From assembly GCF_944327235.1 (NCBI RefSeq), contig NZ_CALVHE010000001.1, forward strand, positions 1 through 64,000: a stretch of DNA of 64,000 bases, read 5' to 3'. Position 1 is the stretch's first letter; each line of letters starts with the position of its first letter. The notes under the pieces were generated by a model that was given only the letters and a program-made list of their open reading frames with translations, was not told where the DNA came from and made no database searches. Positions 44,695 through 53,635 of this stretch are shown piece after piece. A program made the position numbers and the translations under genes. This DNA comes from an uncultured Desulfovibrio sp. Its GTDB lineage: Bacteria; Desulfobacterota; Desulfovibrionia; Desulfovibrionales; Desulfovibrionaceae.

Positions 44695-47572
44695 ACGGCG
44701 GTTCGCCTTCATCCGCCGCATCGGCAGGAGGAAGAGCAAAGGAAAGCTCCGTGTTGGTCTGTTCCTCAGCGGGTGACGGATCAGCGATGTCCCCTCCATT
44801 TCCCGCATCTTCGTCAGGACGTGGCGGAATGCCCCAAAGCTGTTTCCATTCCGTCACCAGACGGAGCGCCTCCAGCGGGGTCAGCTTTTCCGGCTCCACA
44901 TCCCGCAGCAACAGGACCAGCGGGTGCTCCTGCGGCAACGTCCGGCAGGCTTCCTGAGGATCGACGGAAGCAATGCCCTTGCCCTTCTTCACCGGGGGGG
45001 CTTGCGGCAGCTCCAGGCCGGGCAGGGCAAGGGAAACCGGGGCCTCGCTGCGTCGTTCGCCCCTTCCGCGCTCCAGATCAGCCAGAATGGCGCGCGCCCT
45101 CTGCACCACGGAGGAGGGCACCCCGGCCAGACGAGCCACCTCCACGCCGTAACTGCGGTCGGACGGACCGGGGACCAGACGATGCAGGAACAGGATCTCG
45201 TTGTTATGCTCCCGAATGGCGATGTTCATGGTGAAAACGCCGGGGATGCGCCCCTCCAGCGCGGTCAGTTCATGATAATGTGTGGCAAAGAAGGTACGGA
45301 TGCCGCCAAGGCGGCCAGCCAGATTCTCCACAACGGCCCAGGCCAGCGCCACGCCGTCATAGGTGCTGGTCCCCCGGCCGATCTCGTCCAGGATGACCAG
45401 ACTGCGCCGGGTAGCCTGTCGCAGGATACGGGCGGTCTCCATCATCTCCACCATGAAGGTGCTTTGCCCCTGCGCCAGATTGTCCGATGCGCCCACCCGC
45501 GAGAACAACTTGTCCACAAGGCCGATGCGGGCTTCAGCGGCCGGGACCATACTCCCCATCTGGGCCAGCAGGCAGATGATGGCCACCTGTCGCAGGACAG
45601 TGGACTTGCCAGCCATGTTTGGCCCCGTGAGCAGGCAGAGACGCCGCCTGTCATCCAGCACCACCGTGTTAGGAACAAAATTGGCGCTGCCCACCATGGC
45701 CTCCACCACCGGATGCCGACCTTCACGCAGGAAGAGCTGCGTGGAGTCCTCCAGCTCGGGACGGCACCAGCCGTTTCGCCGCCCCACATGGGCCAGCGAC
45801 TGCCAGTAATCCAGCTGAGCCAGCACATCCGCCATGTGCAACAGGCGTTCCCGCTGGGCGGCCATATGCGCCCGCAAGGACACAAAGAGCGAATACTCCA
45901 GCTCCTTGCGCTTATCTGAAGCGGAAAGGAGGTTTTCCTCCAGCTCCTTGAGGGCCGGGGTCGTGAACCGTTCGGCATTGGCGAGCGTCTGCCGACGGAT
46001 GAAATGATCAGGCAGCGGCCCGGAATGAGCGGCCTTGCTGACTTCGTAAAAATACCCGAACACGCGGTTGTAGCCGAGCTTGAGCTTGCCGATGCCCGTG
46101 GCGCGCTGCTCCTCTTCAAGCATTTCCTGAAGTTTCTGCTCGCCATGCTCCACAAGGTCCATAAGCTTGTCCAGATCCGCATGATAACCCGGCTTGAACA
46201 GGCCGCCGTCCGTGATGACCGTGGGCGGACTGTCCACCAGGGCCTGCGTCAGCAGTTCCGTACAGTCCTCCAGCGAATCCCATCCGGCGCAGAGCTCATG
46301 CAGGGCGGCAGGCAGATCGTTGCCGAGGCTTCGTTCTTCCGTGACGTACTGCCCGTCCGTCGGCGTGATCAGGGCCGCATAGACATGCGGCAGGGCCGCA
46401 AGGCTGTTGCGCAGGGCGATGAAGTCACGCGGGGTAGCGCGCTCCAGCGTGATGCGCGTGGAGAGGCGCTCTATGTCGTAGACGGCATCCAATGCTTCGC
46501 GCATACGCTCCCGACGGACATCATCACCATGCAGGAAAGCCACGGCATCCTGGATACGGACGATGGGCCCACGCTCCCGCCACGGGTGGCGGAGCATGTC
46601 CTCCAGCAGACGCCCGCCCATAGGGGTCATGGTCTGATCAAGCACATGTCGCAGCGTGCCCTTGCCCTTACGTCCGTTCAGACGCGAAAAAACTTCCAGA
46701 TTACGTTCCGTCACGTCATCGACGAGCATACGCCGCCCCAGATCGAGCGGCTGAAAGGGCAGGAGATGCTCGGGAAGGCGCTTCTGCGTCTGCTCCAGAT
46801 AATGCAGCAGGCCGCCGCAGGCCCGCAGGAGCGCTTCCTTGTCCTGCAAGCCGAGCGCCTGGAGTTCCTGTACGCCTTGCGCCCGGAGCACCCGCTGCGC
46901 TGACCGGCCGGACTCGAAGGCCACTCGCGGCAGCCGCACAAGACGGATGCCTTCCAGCAGACAATGCGGCGGCAAGGTCATGTCTTCAGGCACGAGCAGC
47001 TCCCGCGGGGCCAGCTTCTGCGCCCATTGCCACAGCTCGTTTGCCCGGCGCAGTTCCACCCCCGACCACTGCCCGGTGGAGATATCGGCCCAGGTGAACG
47101 CTCCCCGGCCGCTTTCATCCAGCAGCAGCGCGCCAAGATAGTTATGGCTCTTGCTGTCCAGGTTGGCGTCGTCCAACACGGTGGCAGGCGTCACTACCCG
47201 CGTCACGGCGCGCTGCACAAGCCCCTTTGCCTGCCGCGGATCCTCCACCTGATCGCAAATGGCGACGTGGTAGCCTTTATCCACCAGCTGGGCAAGATAG
47301 CTCTGTGCGGCGTGCCAGGGCACCCCGCACATGGGGACGGGATTTTCGCTGTCCTTGCTGCGGCTGGTGAGAGCGATCTGCAATTCACGGGCGGCCGTGA
47401 CCGCATCGTCGAAGAAAAGTTCGTAAAAGTCGCCCATACGATAGAAAAGCAGGGCGTCAGGATGTTCGGCCTTGATACGCAGATACTGCTCGAACATGGG
47501 GGTCAGCTTTGCGCCGGACGGGATCTGGGCAGCGGAGGCGGAGGAAATGGAAGTATCGGACATGACGGACAT
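44690..47572 (-). CDS. mutS: DNA mismatch repair protein MutS
   Basis: A MutS of about 960 residues: mismatch-binding domain (TPMFEQYLRIKAEHPDALLFYRMGDFYELF in pieces), core and clamp, then the ABC-type ATPase with Walker A TGPNMAGKST, Walker B LVILDEIGRGTSTYDG and FATHYHEL. A C-terminal extension of about 100 residues is acidic. No start has a clear ribosome binding site; ATG at 47572 is used, with 47563 and GTG at 47605 as alternatives. The TAG stop lies in repeat copy 3. Confidence 0.95.
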   Translation of the reverse strand: MSVMSDTSISSASAAQIPSGAKLTPMFEQYLRIKAEHPDALLFYRMGDFYELFFDDAVTAARELQIALTSRSKDSENPVPMCGVPWHAAQSYLAQLVDKGYHVAICDQVEDPRQAKGLVQRAVTRVVTPATVLDDANLDSKSHNYLGALLLDESGRGAFTWADISTGQWSGVELRRANELWQWAQKLAPRELLVPEDMTLPPHCLLEGIRLVRLPRVAFESGRSAQRVLRAQGVQELQALGLQDKEALLRACGGLLHYLEQTQKRLPEHLLPFQPLDLGRRMLVDDVTERNLEVFSRLNGRKGKGTLRHVLDQTMTPMGGRLLEDMLRHPWRERGPIVRIQDAVAFLHGDDVRRERMREALDAVYDIERLSTRITLERATPRDFIALRNSLAALPHVYAALITPTDGQYVTEERSLGNDLPAALHELCAGWDSLEDCTELLTQALVDSPPTVITDGGLFKPGYHADLDKLMDLVEHGEQKLQEMLEEEQRATGIGKLKLGYNRVFGYFYEVSKAAHSGPLPDHFIRRQTLANAERFTTPALKELEENLLSASDKRKELEYSLFVSLRAHMAAQRERLLHMADVLAQLDYWQSLAHVGRRNGWCRPELEDSTQLFLREGRHPVVEAMVGSANFVPNTVVLDDRRRLCLLTGPNMAGKSTVLRQVAIICLLAQMGSMVPAAEARIGLVDKLFSRVGASDNLAQGQSTFMVEMMETARILRQATRRSLVILDEIGRGTSTYDGVALAWAVVENLAGRLGGIRTFFATHYHELTALEGRIPGVFTMNIAIREHNNEILFLHRLVPGPSDRSYGVEVARLAGVPSSVVQRARAILADLERGRGERRSEAPVSLALPGLELPQAPPVKKGKGIASVDPQEACRTLPQEHPLVLLLRDVEPEKLTPLEALRLVTEWKQLWGIPPRPDEDAGNGGDIADPSPAEEQTNTELSFALPPADAADEGEPPF

Positions 47573-47605
47573 GATAGAAGGATCAGGAAAAAGAGGAACA
47601 GACAC

Positions 47606-47643
47606 AGAGGGGCGACACCATCAGACGATGATGCCGCCCCTCT
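47606..47643 (-). terminator. hairpin between lapA and mutS
   Basis: On the minus strand, stem AGAGGGGCG / CGCCCCTCT with an inner CATCA / TGATG pair, followed by GTGTCTGTTCC and then TCTTTTT. The T tract is weak and distant, so it may only attenuate transcription into mutS or protect the upstream mRNA. Confidence 0.5.
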
Positions 47644-47667
47644 GAAAATCAACCATGGATGGGCCTG

Positions 47668-48174
47668 CTAGGGCTTGTCAGGATCGGGCGCCACGATATC
47701 TTCGACAGAAGAGGCCGCCTCAGCTTCCTTGGCGGACGTTTCCAGAGGCTTGGTATTGGCGGGCTTTTCCGTGGGGGTCTCAACAGGCTTTTCAGCGGGC
47801 TTTTCCTGCGCGGCGCCTTCCTTGCCCTGCCGGGCACGCTGGAAGAAAGACTGCTTCTTGCCCTCGGCAGCCAGCTGCTTCTGCAGCTTCTCCACTTCGC
47901 GCTCAAGCTGGCTGATGCGCCAGCGCGCCTTCATGAAGCGGGCCGTGCCGTGCATCTTGTCCCAGACAAGGAAACAGACGGACAGCAGCGCGCCCAGCGC
48001 AAAGGCGGCAAGGAGCATGAAATAGAGGGGCAAGGGGATGGAAGACATGGGCGCCGTGAAGAAGAGGTTCAGCGTCAACACCATGTCCTGAGACAGGGCC
48101 GCCTGGTTTTGGAACAGAAAAACCAGCGCCAGAAAGATTGCCACAACCAGAATCAGGACTTTAAGAAAGCGCAT
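47668..48174 (-). CDS. LapA/DUF1049-type membrane protein
   Basis: A 168-residue protein with two transmembrane helices (residues 4-23 and 48-70) in the LapA-like pattern, a cytoplasmic coiled coil (about 83-108) and a Glu/Pro/Lys-rich disordered tail. In E. coli LapA works with LapB in controlling lipopolysaccharide synthesis; no lapB is present here, so that role is only suggested. It starts 24 bases after the HIT gene. Confidence 0.8.
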   Translation of the reverse strand: MRFLKVLILVVAIFLALVFLFQNQAALSQDMVLTLNLFFTAPMSSIPLPLYFMLLAAFALGALLSVCFLVWDKMHGTARFMKARWRISQLEREVEKLQKQLAAEGKKQSFFQRARQGKEGAAQEKPAEKPVETPTEKPANTKPLETSAKEAEAASSVEDIVAPDPDKP

Positions 48175-48198
48175 AGCTCCTCCTCTCGGCGCTTTTCG

Positions 48199-48672
48199 TT
48201 AAAAACAGGCCCGCAGGGCCTTGTACGTCTCGCTGATGTGCTGAGGGATGGTCCGCACGTCATCCATCACGGCAATAAAGGACGAATCCCCGTTCCAGCG
48301 GGGCACAAGATGGAAATGCAGATGCTCTCCGATGCCCGCGCCGGCGGCCTTGCCGAGATTGAGCCCCACGTTGATCCCCTCACAGTTAAAGTGCTGCTTG
48401 AGGATCCCGCTGCATCGCTGCACAAGATCCATGATCTCATGGGCTTCCTCACGAGAAAGCTCCGTCAGTTCGGAAACATGACGGTACGGACAGACCATGA
48501 TATGCCCGTTATTGTAGGGATAACGGTTCATGATGACAAAGGCGCTCCCGCCACGGTACAGGACAAGGCGTTCCTCATCCTCCTGCGTGCTTTCCGGCAG
48601 GCAGAACACGCAGGTATCGGGCTTCGTCCCCAAAATATATTCGATGCGCCACGGCGCCCAGAGCTGTTTCAT
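48199..48672 (-). CDS. HIT-family nucleotide hydrolase/transferase
   Basis: A 157-residue HIT protein with the catalytic HLHFHLVPRW (HxHxHxx) and CVFCLPE and MNRYPYNNGHIMV segments typical of the AP4A phosphorylase-like branch. It probably hydrolyses or phosphorolyses AMP-linked nucleotides. It is the first gene before lapA and mutS on this strand. Confidence 0.9.
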   Translation of the reverse strand: MKQLWAPWRIEYILGTKPDTCVFCLPESTQEDEERLVLYRGGSAFVIMNRYPYNNGHIMVCPYRHVSELTELSREEAHEIMDLVQRCSGILKQHFNCEGINVGLNLGKAAGAGIGEHLHFHLVPRWNGDSSFIAVMDDVRTIPQHISETYKALRACF

Positions 48673-48761
48673 GGTTTGTGACTATACACCTCCTCCGCGC
48701 CGAGGGCAAGCCCGCAGGCCAATGCCCCTGACATGCGCGCAAAGATATCCTTACGGAGGGC

Positions 48762-51464
48762 CTACTTCCGCCCCGCATCAGGCTCGGACGCGTCCGCTTC
48801 GGCCAGTGCTGCCTGCACAAGATCGCGCGCCAGCTCCCATTGCGCTTCAGGGCTGACCGCCGTGCCGTTGAGCTTGGCAGCCAGCACCTGCCGCAGGATC
48901 TCGGTAAAGCGCGGACCGGGGCGGAGTCCCAGCGCGATGAGATCCGAACCGCCGATGTCCGCCTTTTCTCTGCGCCACTGGGTGATGTAGCGGGAAAAGT
49001 TCTTCTGCAGTCCTTCCTCATCAGTGGCGGCCATGAGATAGAGCAAGAACTCCAGCTCAAGCCCTTCCAGCATCTTCCAGAAACCGAAAACGTCCGTATG
49101 GGCGTCGCTTTGCTTGCGCTGCCAGCTTTCCAGCCGAGAGCAGAGGTAGCGCGCCTTCTCCCGCAGATGGAAGACCGCCGCCCGACGCTGCGGCGGCAGG
49201 CCGAGGCGTTCGTAGACGCTACGGGCGTCCTCGTAATTGAGATTGTGGCAAAGGGCCAGAAAATAGGCCAGCCAGTGCTGCACCGACTCTTCCAGGTAGA
49301 GCAGATGATACCAGCTTACCATTTCCCGCATACGCATGAGCGTCTCCCGTCGGGTAGGCGTGAGCGCGAGTTGCGGGCTTATGGCCTTGAGCAGCCCCAG
49401 CTCCTCCATACGGATGAAACAGGCCGGAGGATTGGGTTCGGTGCACATGTGGCTGTATTCATGGTAGATACGGGGACTGCTCAGCTTGTCCAGCAAATTG
49501 AGCGACAGAACGTTCTTGATGAGCTTTTCCGCCGCGGGGTCAAGATGGAAGCCATAACGTTGCTCAAAGCGCACGGCCCGCAGACAGCGCGTGGGATCTT
49601 CCACAAAGCTCAGAGTATGCAGGACACGGATATTCCCGTCCTTGATGTCCCGCTGACCGCCGAAAAAGTCCACCATCTGCCCGTAGGGAGAGCAGTCCAG
49701 CCGGATGGCGAGGGCATTGATGGTGAAATCGCGCCGGAACAGGTCCATCTTGATGGAAGAAAGCTCCACCGTAGGCAGGGCGGCGGGATACTCATAGTAT
49801 TCCAGTCGGGCCGTAGCCACGTCGATACGCAATTCCTCACCGTCCGGGCCGGTATAGATGACCACCGAGGTCATGAACTTCTGATGCTCGCGCACGCGCC
49901 CGTCCAGGGCTTCGGCCAGGGCCTTGGCCAGCTCGATGCCGTTGCCTTCCACCACCAGATCGATGTCCTCGTTGTCCCGATCCAGAAGGATGTCGCGCAC
50001 GAAACCGCCCACCACATACACGGGCAGCCCCAGCTTGCGGCCCAGATTGCCGGCCAGCTCCAGAATGGAACGCGTATGCGCCGAGAGCCTGTCGCGCATG
50101 AGCTTGGCCACATTGCGCGGCTTGATGACCGGCTGGTCATTTTCCTTGAGCTGCACAGGCTCGTTGGCAAAGACATTGATAAGGTCGGTGCGCGTCACCA
50201 CACCGATGACCTCATCATGCTCGATAATGGGGACGAGACGCTGCCGCGCGCCCACGATGATGGCTGAAAGCTCGCTCAACGGCGCTTCCGGCGGCAGCAG
50301 GGTGGGAGTACGGAGCATGTAGTTCTCCACCGTGAACTCGCCCAGTCCGTGCAGCCGGGCGCGCGAGGCCGTCTGCGCATCCAGAATGCCGCAACAGCGG
50401 CGCGTACCGGGCACGAAGACAGGCACGGCCTTGAGGCCGAAATGCAGCATGAGCTCATCGGCGGCGCGGATAGTCTTGTCCGACTCGATGCCCACGGCCG
50501 GCGTGGACATATAGTCCCTGGCGGTCTTGTCCTCCCCAAGCTGGCCGCGCAGATTGCGCACGATGGCGTCATGCACCTCATTGAGCATCATGTTGCGTAT
50601 GGAAGCCGAGGCTGCATAGGCATGTCCGCCGCCGCCCAGCTCCGCACAGACCGCGCCCACGTTGATGAGCTCCGTCCGGCTGCGGGCCACCACCTGGATA
50701 CGATCCTCCATGCGCCCCACGGCAAACAGCACCGTGAACTTCTCCATCTCCATGAGCCGGTGGGCCAGATAGGCGAAATCGCCCAAATAATGCTCCATCG
50801 ACGCTTCAGCGATGACGACGGCGATGCCGTTGATGGTATAGGTGCGGGCCGATTCCAGCAGACTGTTCAGCGCCCGTACATGCGCGCTGGTGAGCTCGTG
50901 GGCGGCCATGTCGTCGATATCGTTGACGCGCATCCCCTGCGTGAGGAGCCAGGCGGCGCTTTCAAAATCCAGCGGCGTGGTGGAGGAGTACGTGAACGAG
51001 CCGGTATCGCCATAGATGCCGAGGCCGAGCAGGGTGGCCTCGTCCGCATCCAGCCGGACATCAGCGATGGACAGCGCCTTGACGATAAGGCTCGTCACCG
51101 CTCCCACTTCGGCCCGATGCGTCACCGTGGCCACCACGTCGTCCCCGGAGTCGGGGTGATGGTCCCAGACCTCGATGCGCATCCCTTCCCGATCCAGCAG
51201 ACGCCCCACATGCTGCAGGCGGTCGCGTTGCCGGGTATCCACCACCACAAGACGCGTCACGGCATCCCAGTCGATCTCATCGCTCTCGCGCAGCGAATAC
51301 CGTTCTCTGTCCACGGTGGCGGCGATCTTCTGAAGACCGCGCTCCTGCGTCCCCGGGAAAAGCAGGGCGCAGGGGGCATACAGATGCCGGACGGCCAGCA
51401 TGGCGGCAAAGGCGTCAAAATCGGCATTGGCGTGGCAGGTGACAAGGGTGGAAACGACTGTCAT
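48762..51464 (-). CDS. DHH phosphoesterase - tandem CBS - tRNA nucleotidyltransferase (CCA/A-adding type) fusion
   Basis: A 900-residue fusion. Residues 1-310 form a DHH/DHHA1 phosphoesterase (NADFDAF, VVDTRQ, WDHHPDSGDD, GIYGDTGSF, GGGGHAYAAS). Residues about 315-435 are two CBS domains. Residues about 465-870 are a class II nucleotidyltransferase with GGFVRDILLDRDNEDIDLVV and FTINALAIRL. All catalytic residues are present. The last part should add A or CCA to tRNA 3' ends; the CBS pair may sense adenine nucleotides. Its ATG overlaps the xerD stop by 4 bases. Confidence 0.92.
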   Translation of the reverse strand: MTVVSTLVTCHANADFDAFAAMLAVRHLYAPCALLFPGTQERGLQKIAATVDRERYSLRESDEIDWDAVTRLVVVDTRQRDRLQHVGRLLDREGMRIEVWDHHPDSGDDVVATVTHRAEVGAVTSLIVKALSIADVRLDADEATLLGLGIYGDTGSFTYSSTTPLDFESAAWLLTQGMRVNDIDDMAAHELTSAHVRALNSLLESARTYTINGIAVVIAEASMEHYLGDFAYLAHRLMEMEKFTVLFAVGRMEDRIQVVARSRTELINVGAVCAELGGGGHAYAASASIRNMMLNEVHDAIVRNLRGQLGEDKTARDYMSTPAVGIESDKTIRAADELMLHFGLKAVPVFVPGTRRCCGILDAQTASRARLHGLGEFTVENYMLRTPTLLPPEAPLSELSAIIVGARQRLVPIIEHDEVIGVVTRTDLINVFANEPVQLKENDQPVIKPRNVAKLMRDRLSAHTRSILELAGNLGRKLGLPVYVVGGFVRDILLDRDNEDIDLVVEGNGIELAKALAEALDGRVREHQKFMTSVVIYTGPDGEELRIDVATARLEYYEYPAALPTVELSSIKMDLFRRDFTINALAIRLDCSPYGQMVDFFGGQRDIKDGNIRVLHTLSFVEDPTRCLRAVRFEQRYGFHLDPAAEKLIKNVLSLNLLDKLSSPRIYHEYSHMCTEPNPPACFIRMEELGLLKAISPQLALTPTRRETLMRMREMVSWYHLLYLEESVQHWLAYFLALCHNLNYEDARSVYERLGLPPQRRAAVFHLREKARYLCSRLESWQRKQSDAHTDVFGFWKMLEGLELEFLLYLMAATDEEGLQKNFSRYITQWRREKADIGGSDLIALGLRPGPRFTEILRQVLAAKLNGTAVSPEAQWELARDLVQAALAEADASEPDAGRK

Positions 51465-52426
51465 CGGGACTGGCTCCGGGGATGATGGGCACGATGGATG
51501 CTGCGCAGGCGTTCGGCCTGCACATGGGTATAGATCTCCGTGGCGCTGATGTCCGCATGGCCCAGAAGGACCTGGACGGACCGCAGGTCGGCGCCGCCTT
51601 CCAGCAGATGCGTGGCAAAGGAATGCCGGAAGGTATGCGGCGAGATCTCACGACGGATGCCCGCCGTCAGCGCGTATTTCTTGATGGCTTTCCAGACGTA
51701 CTGCCGGGTAAGTCCGTTGCCGGAACGGTTGACGAAGAGCAGATGGCTGTTGGGCGAAAATTCGGGACGGCAGTGGGCGATATAGTCCTGGAGCCGGGCT
51801 TGGGCCTCAGCATGAAGGGGCACCAGACGCTCCTTGCCGCCCTTGCCGAACACCCGCACGAGCCCGCGCTGCAGATCGAGATCCTCCAGCGTCAGCTCGC
51901 AGACTTCCGAGACCCGCAGACCCGCCGCGTACAGGACCTCCATAAGGCAGCGATCCCTCCGGCCGGACTTGTCGCGCAGATCCGGCTGGGCAAGCAGGCG
52001 CTCCATCTCCTCACGACTCAGCACTTCGGGCAGATATTGCGGCAGCCTGGGACTTTCCAGCAGGGCGGCGGGATTGGCCGACAGCACCTTTTCTTCCACG
52101 GCAAAGGCAAAGAAACTGCGCAGGGCCGACAAGCGTCTGGCCAGACTGCGCCCCGTATTCTGTCGTGAGCGCAACCAGGCCAGAAACAGCATGATGTCCT
52201 GTTCACCAAGCTGGACGGCCTGCCGAGAAGCGGCAGCCCCCCGGCCCATATCCCACTCGTCCAGATAGAGGAGGAAGAGCTCCATGTCCTGTCGGTAGGC
52301 TTCCACTGTCCGTACGGAAAGTCCCCGCTCGGCCAGCAAGGCATTGGCCCAGACGGGAACAGAGCGCGCCAGCGCATCACGCAGCTTTGCAAAGGGGACA
52401 GCGGGGGAGGCGGTGTTTTTCTCCAT
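51461..52426 (-). CDS. xerD: tyrosine recombinase XerD
   Basis: A 321-residue tyrosine recombinase with a SAM-like N-terminal DNA-binding domain and a catalytic domain holding AGLRVSEVCELTL (Arg), SPHTFRHSFATHLLEGGADL (His-x-x-Arg) and LGHADISATEIYTHV (His and the nucleophile Tyr). It matches XerC/D that resolve chromosome dimers at dif; XerD is slightly favoured by length and lack of mobile-element context. The ATG at 52426 has only a very close GGAG. It is divergent from folK. Confidence 0.92.
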   Translation of the reverse strand: MEKNTASPAVPFAKLRDALARSVPVWANALLAERGLSVRTVEAYRQDMELFLLYLDEWDMGRGAAASRQAVQLGEQDIMLFLAWLRSRQNTGRSLARRLSALRSFFAFAVEEKVLSANPAALLESPRLPQYLPEVLSREEMERLLAQPDLRDKSGRRDRCLMEVLYAAGLRVSEVCELTLEDLDLQRGLVRVFGKGGKERLVPLHAEAQARLQDYIAHCRPEFSPNSHLLFVNRSGNGLTRQYVWKAIKKYALTAGIRREISPHTFRHSFATHLLEGGADLRSVQVLLGHADISATEIYTHVQAERLRSIHRAHHPRSQSR

Positions 52427-52473
52427 CTCCGTATGGTAGCCTGCCTCCGCCGGAGGGGCAAGCCTCCGATGCT

Positions 52474-52503
52474 TTGACAGCCCTGCCCGTTGTACGCTAT
52501 TTT
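52474..52503 (+). promoter_or_regulatory. promoter giving a probable leaderless folK mRNA
   Basis: A perfect TTGACA (52474-52479), an 18-base spacer and TATTTT (52498-52503). The expected transcription start, 6-8 bases later, coincides with the folK ATG at 52510, and no ribosome binding site precedes that ATG. Confidence 0.6.
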
Positions 52504-52509
52504 TTTTAA

Positions 52510-53025
52510 ATGCTGTCTGCTGCTGCCGAACTGCCGGTCTATGTGAGCCTCGGTTCCAATACGCCTGATGCCGCGCATATGCTCGACGCCGCGAGCGCCG
52601 CGCTGGAACGCCTGGAGGGCCTGCGCCTCGTGCGGGCCGCCTCCCGCTACACGACCGAGCCGCAGGGCTACGCCCATCAGCCGTGGTTTGAGAATACCGT
52701 ACTGGAGCTGGCCGTGGATGCTGCCCGCTGGCAGTCGCGTGAGCTGCTGGCCGCCATGCTGGGCATGGAAGCGGCACTGGGAAGGCGGCGTGATCCGGAT
52801 CTGCGTTTCGGCCCGCGCAGCATCGACATGGACCTGCTCCTTTTCGGCAACGAAACGAGTACGGATATCCATTGCCTGCTGCCGCACCCGCGCATGTGCG
52901 AGCGGGCCTTCGTGCTCGTGCCGCTGGCGGAGCTCGCGCCGGATCTTCTCGTCAACGGCCGCAGCGTCTCCCAATGGCTGGAAAGCCTTGTCTGGCGCAG
53001 GGAAGGGCGGGCAATTTTTCAGTGA
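52510..53025 (+). CDS. folK: 2-amino-4-hydroxy-6-hydroxymethyldihydropteridine pyrophosphokinase
   Basis: A 171-residue HPPK with YVSLGSNTPDA at the start, YTTEPQGYAHQPWFENTV, and the ATP/magnesium motif RFGPRSIDMDLLLFG. It pyrophosphorylates the pterin in folate synthesis. No other folate gene is adjacent. Translation probably starts on a leaderless mRNA. Confidence 0.95.
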   Translation: MLSAAAELPVYVSLGSNTPDAAHMLDAASAALERLEGLRLVRAASRYTTEPQGYAHQPWFENTVLELAVDAARWQSRELLAAMLGMEAALGRRRDPDLRFGPRSIDMDLLLFGNETSTDIHCLLPHPRMCERAFVLVPLAELAPDLLVNGRSVSQWLESLVWRREGRAIFQ

Positions 53026-53092
53026 CCTTTCGGCAGGCCTGTGCTACACAGGGCGAGTGTTGCCGCGCCGTCCGCGCCGCCGCATCCCACCG

Positions 53093-53246
53093 TTAGAGCA
53101 ATTCCACATTGAAAATGTGGATTGCTCTGGTAGTCGCGAGAGCGACTACCAGCAACCGAACACACGGAAAAACCACGCTTTTTCCGTAGTGTGAGGGCAG
53201 CGTCAGCATTGAAATTGGACACAATTTCAATGCGAATCCGCTCTAA
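53093..53246 (+). repeat. TTTAGAGC/GCTCTAAA-bounded repeat, diverged copy 5
   Basis: A 154-bp element from GTTAGAGC to GCTCTAA with the ends of the family but a different interior. The interior folds into successive hairpins: CCACATT/AATGTGG, GGTAGTCGC/GCGACTACC, ACGGAAAAA/TTTTTCCGT and CATTGAAATT/AATTTCAATG. The end CTCTAAGGAG supplies the ribosome binding site of the YHS-like gene. Confidence 0.7.
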
Positions 53247-53255
53247 GGAGTATCT

Positions 53256-53552
53256 ATGTGGAAATGGCTTATTCTGGCCGTGGCGGTCTATGTGCTGTAC
53301 CGCATGTTTGCCAATGACTTCATGAAAAAAAAGCAGGCGGACAAAAAAGAAGACGCCGCCGAGATGGAACGCAAGGTCGCCGCCGGAGAAATGGTCAAGG
53401 ATCCGGAATGCGGGGCCTATGTCTCTGTGGATGAGAGCATTACCGTACGGGACGGCGAAAAGGTCTACCGCTTCTGCAGCTATGACTGTCGCGACAAGTT
53501 CCTCAAGCGCCTTCAGGAAGGCGGCCGGGAACTGCCCGCCAGAGAGGACTAG
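53256..53552 (+). CDS. membrane-anchored YHS-like metal-site protein
   Basis: A 98-residue protein: one N-terminal transmembrane helix (residues 2-18), a Lys/Asp/Glu-rich linker and a YHS-type domain (VKDPECGAYVSVDESITVRDGEKVYRFCS in pieces) with Cys residues in PECGAY, RFCS and YDCRDKF. YHS domains often bind metals such as copper; substrate not shown. AAGGAG, 5 bases before the ATG, lies in the end of repeat copy 5. Confidence 0.82.
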   Translation: MWKWLILAVAVYVLYRMFANDFMKKKQADKKEDAAEMERKVAAGEMVKDPECGAYVSVDESITVRDGEKVYRFCSYDCRDKFLKRLQEGGRELPARED

Positions 53553-53588
53553 ACCGAAACGGCAGCCATGCCGGACATGGCCGAGTCC

Positions 53589-53635
53589 GGAAAGGAACGC
53601 CCCGCTCGGGCGGAGCTTTCCGCCTCCTCTTTTTG
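53589..53635 (+). terminator. intrinsic terminator after the YHS-like gene
   Basis: Nested stems GGAAAG/CTTTCC and CGCCC/GGGCG, then CGCCTCC and a TCTTTTT run. Confidence 0.7.
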
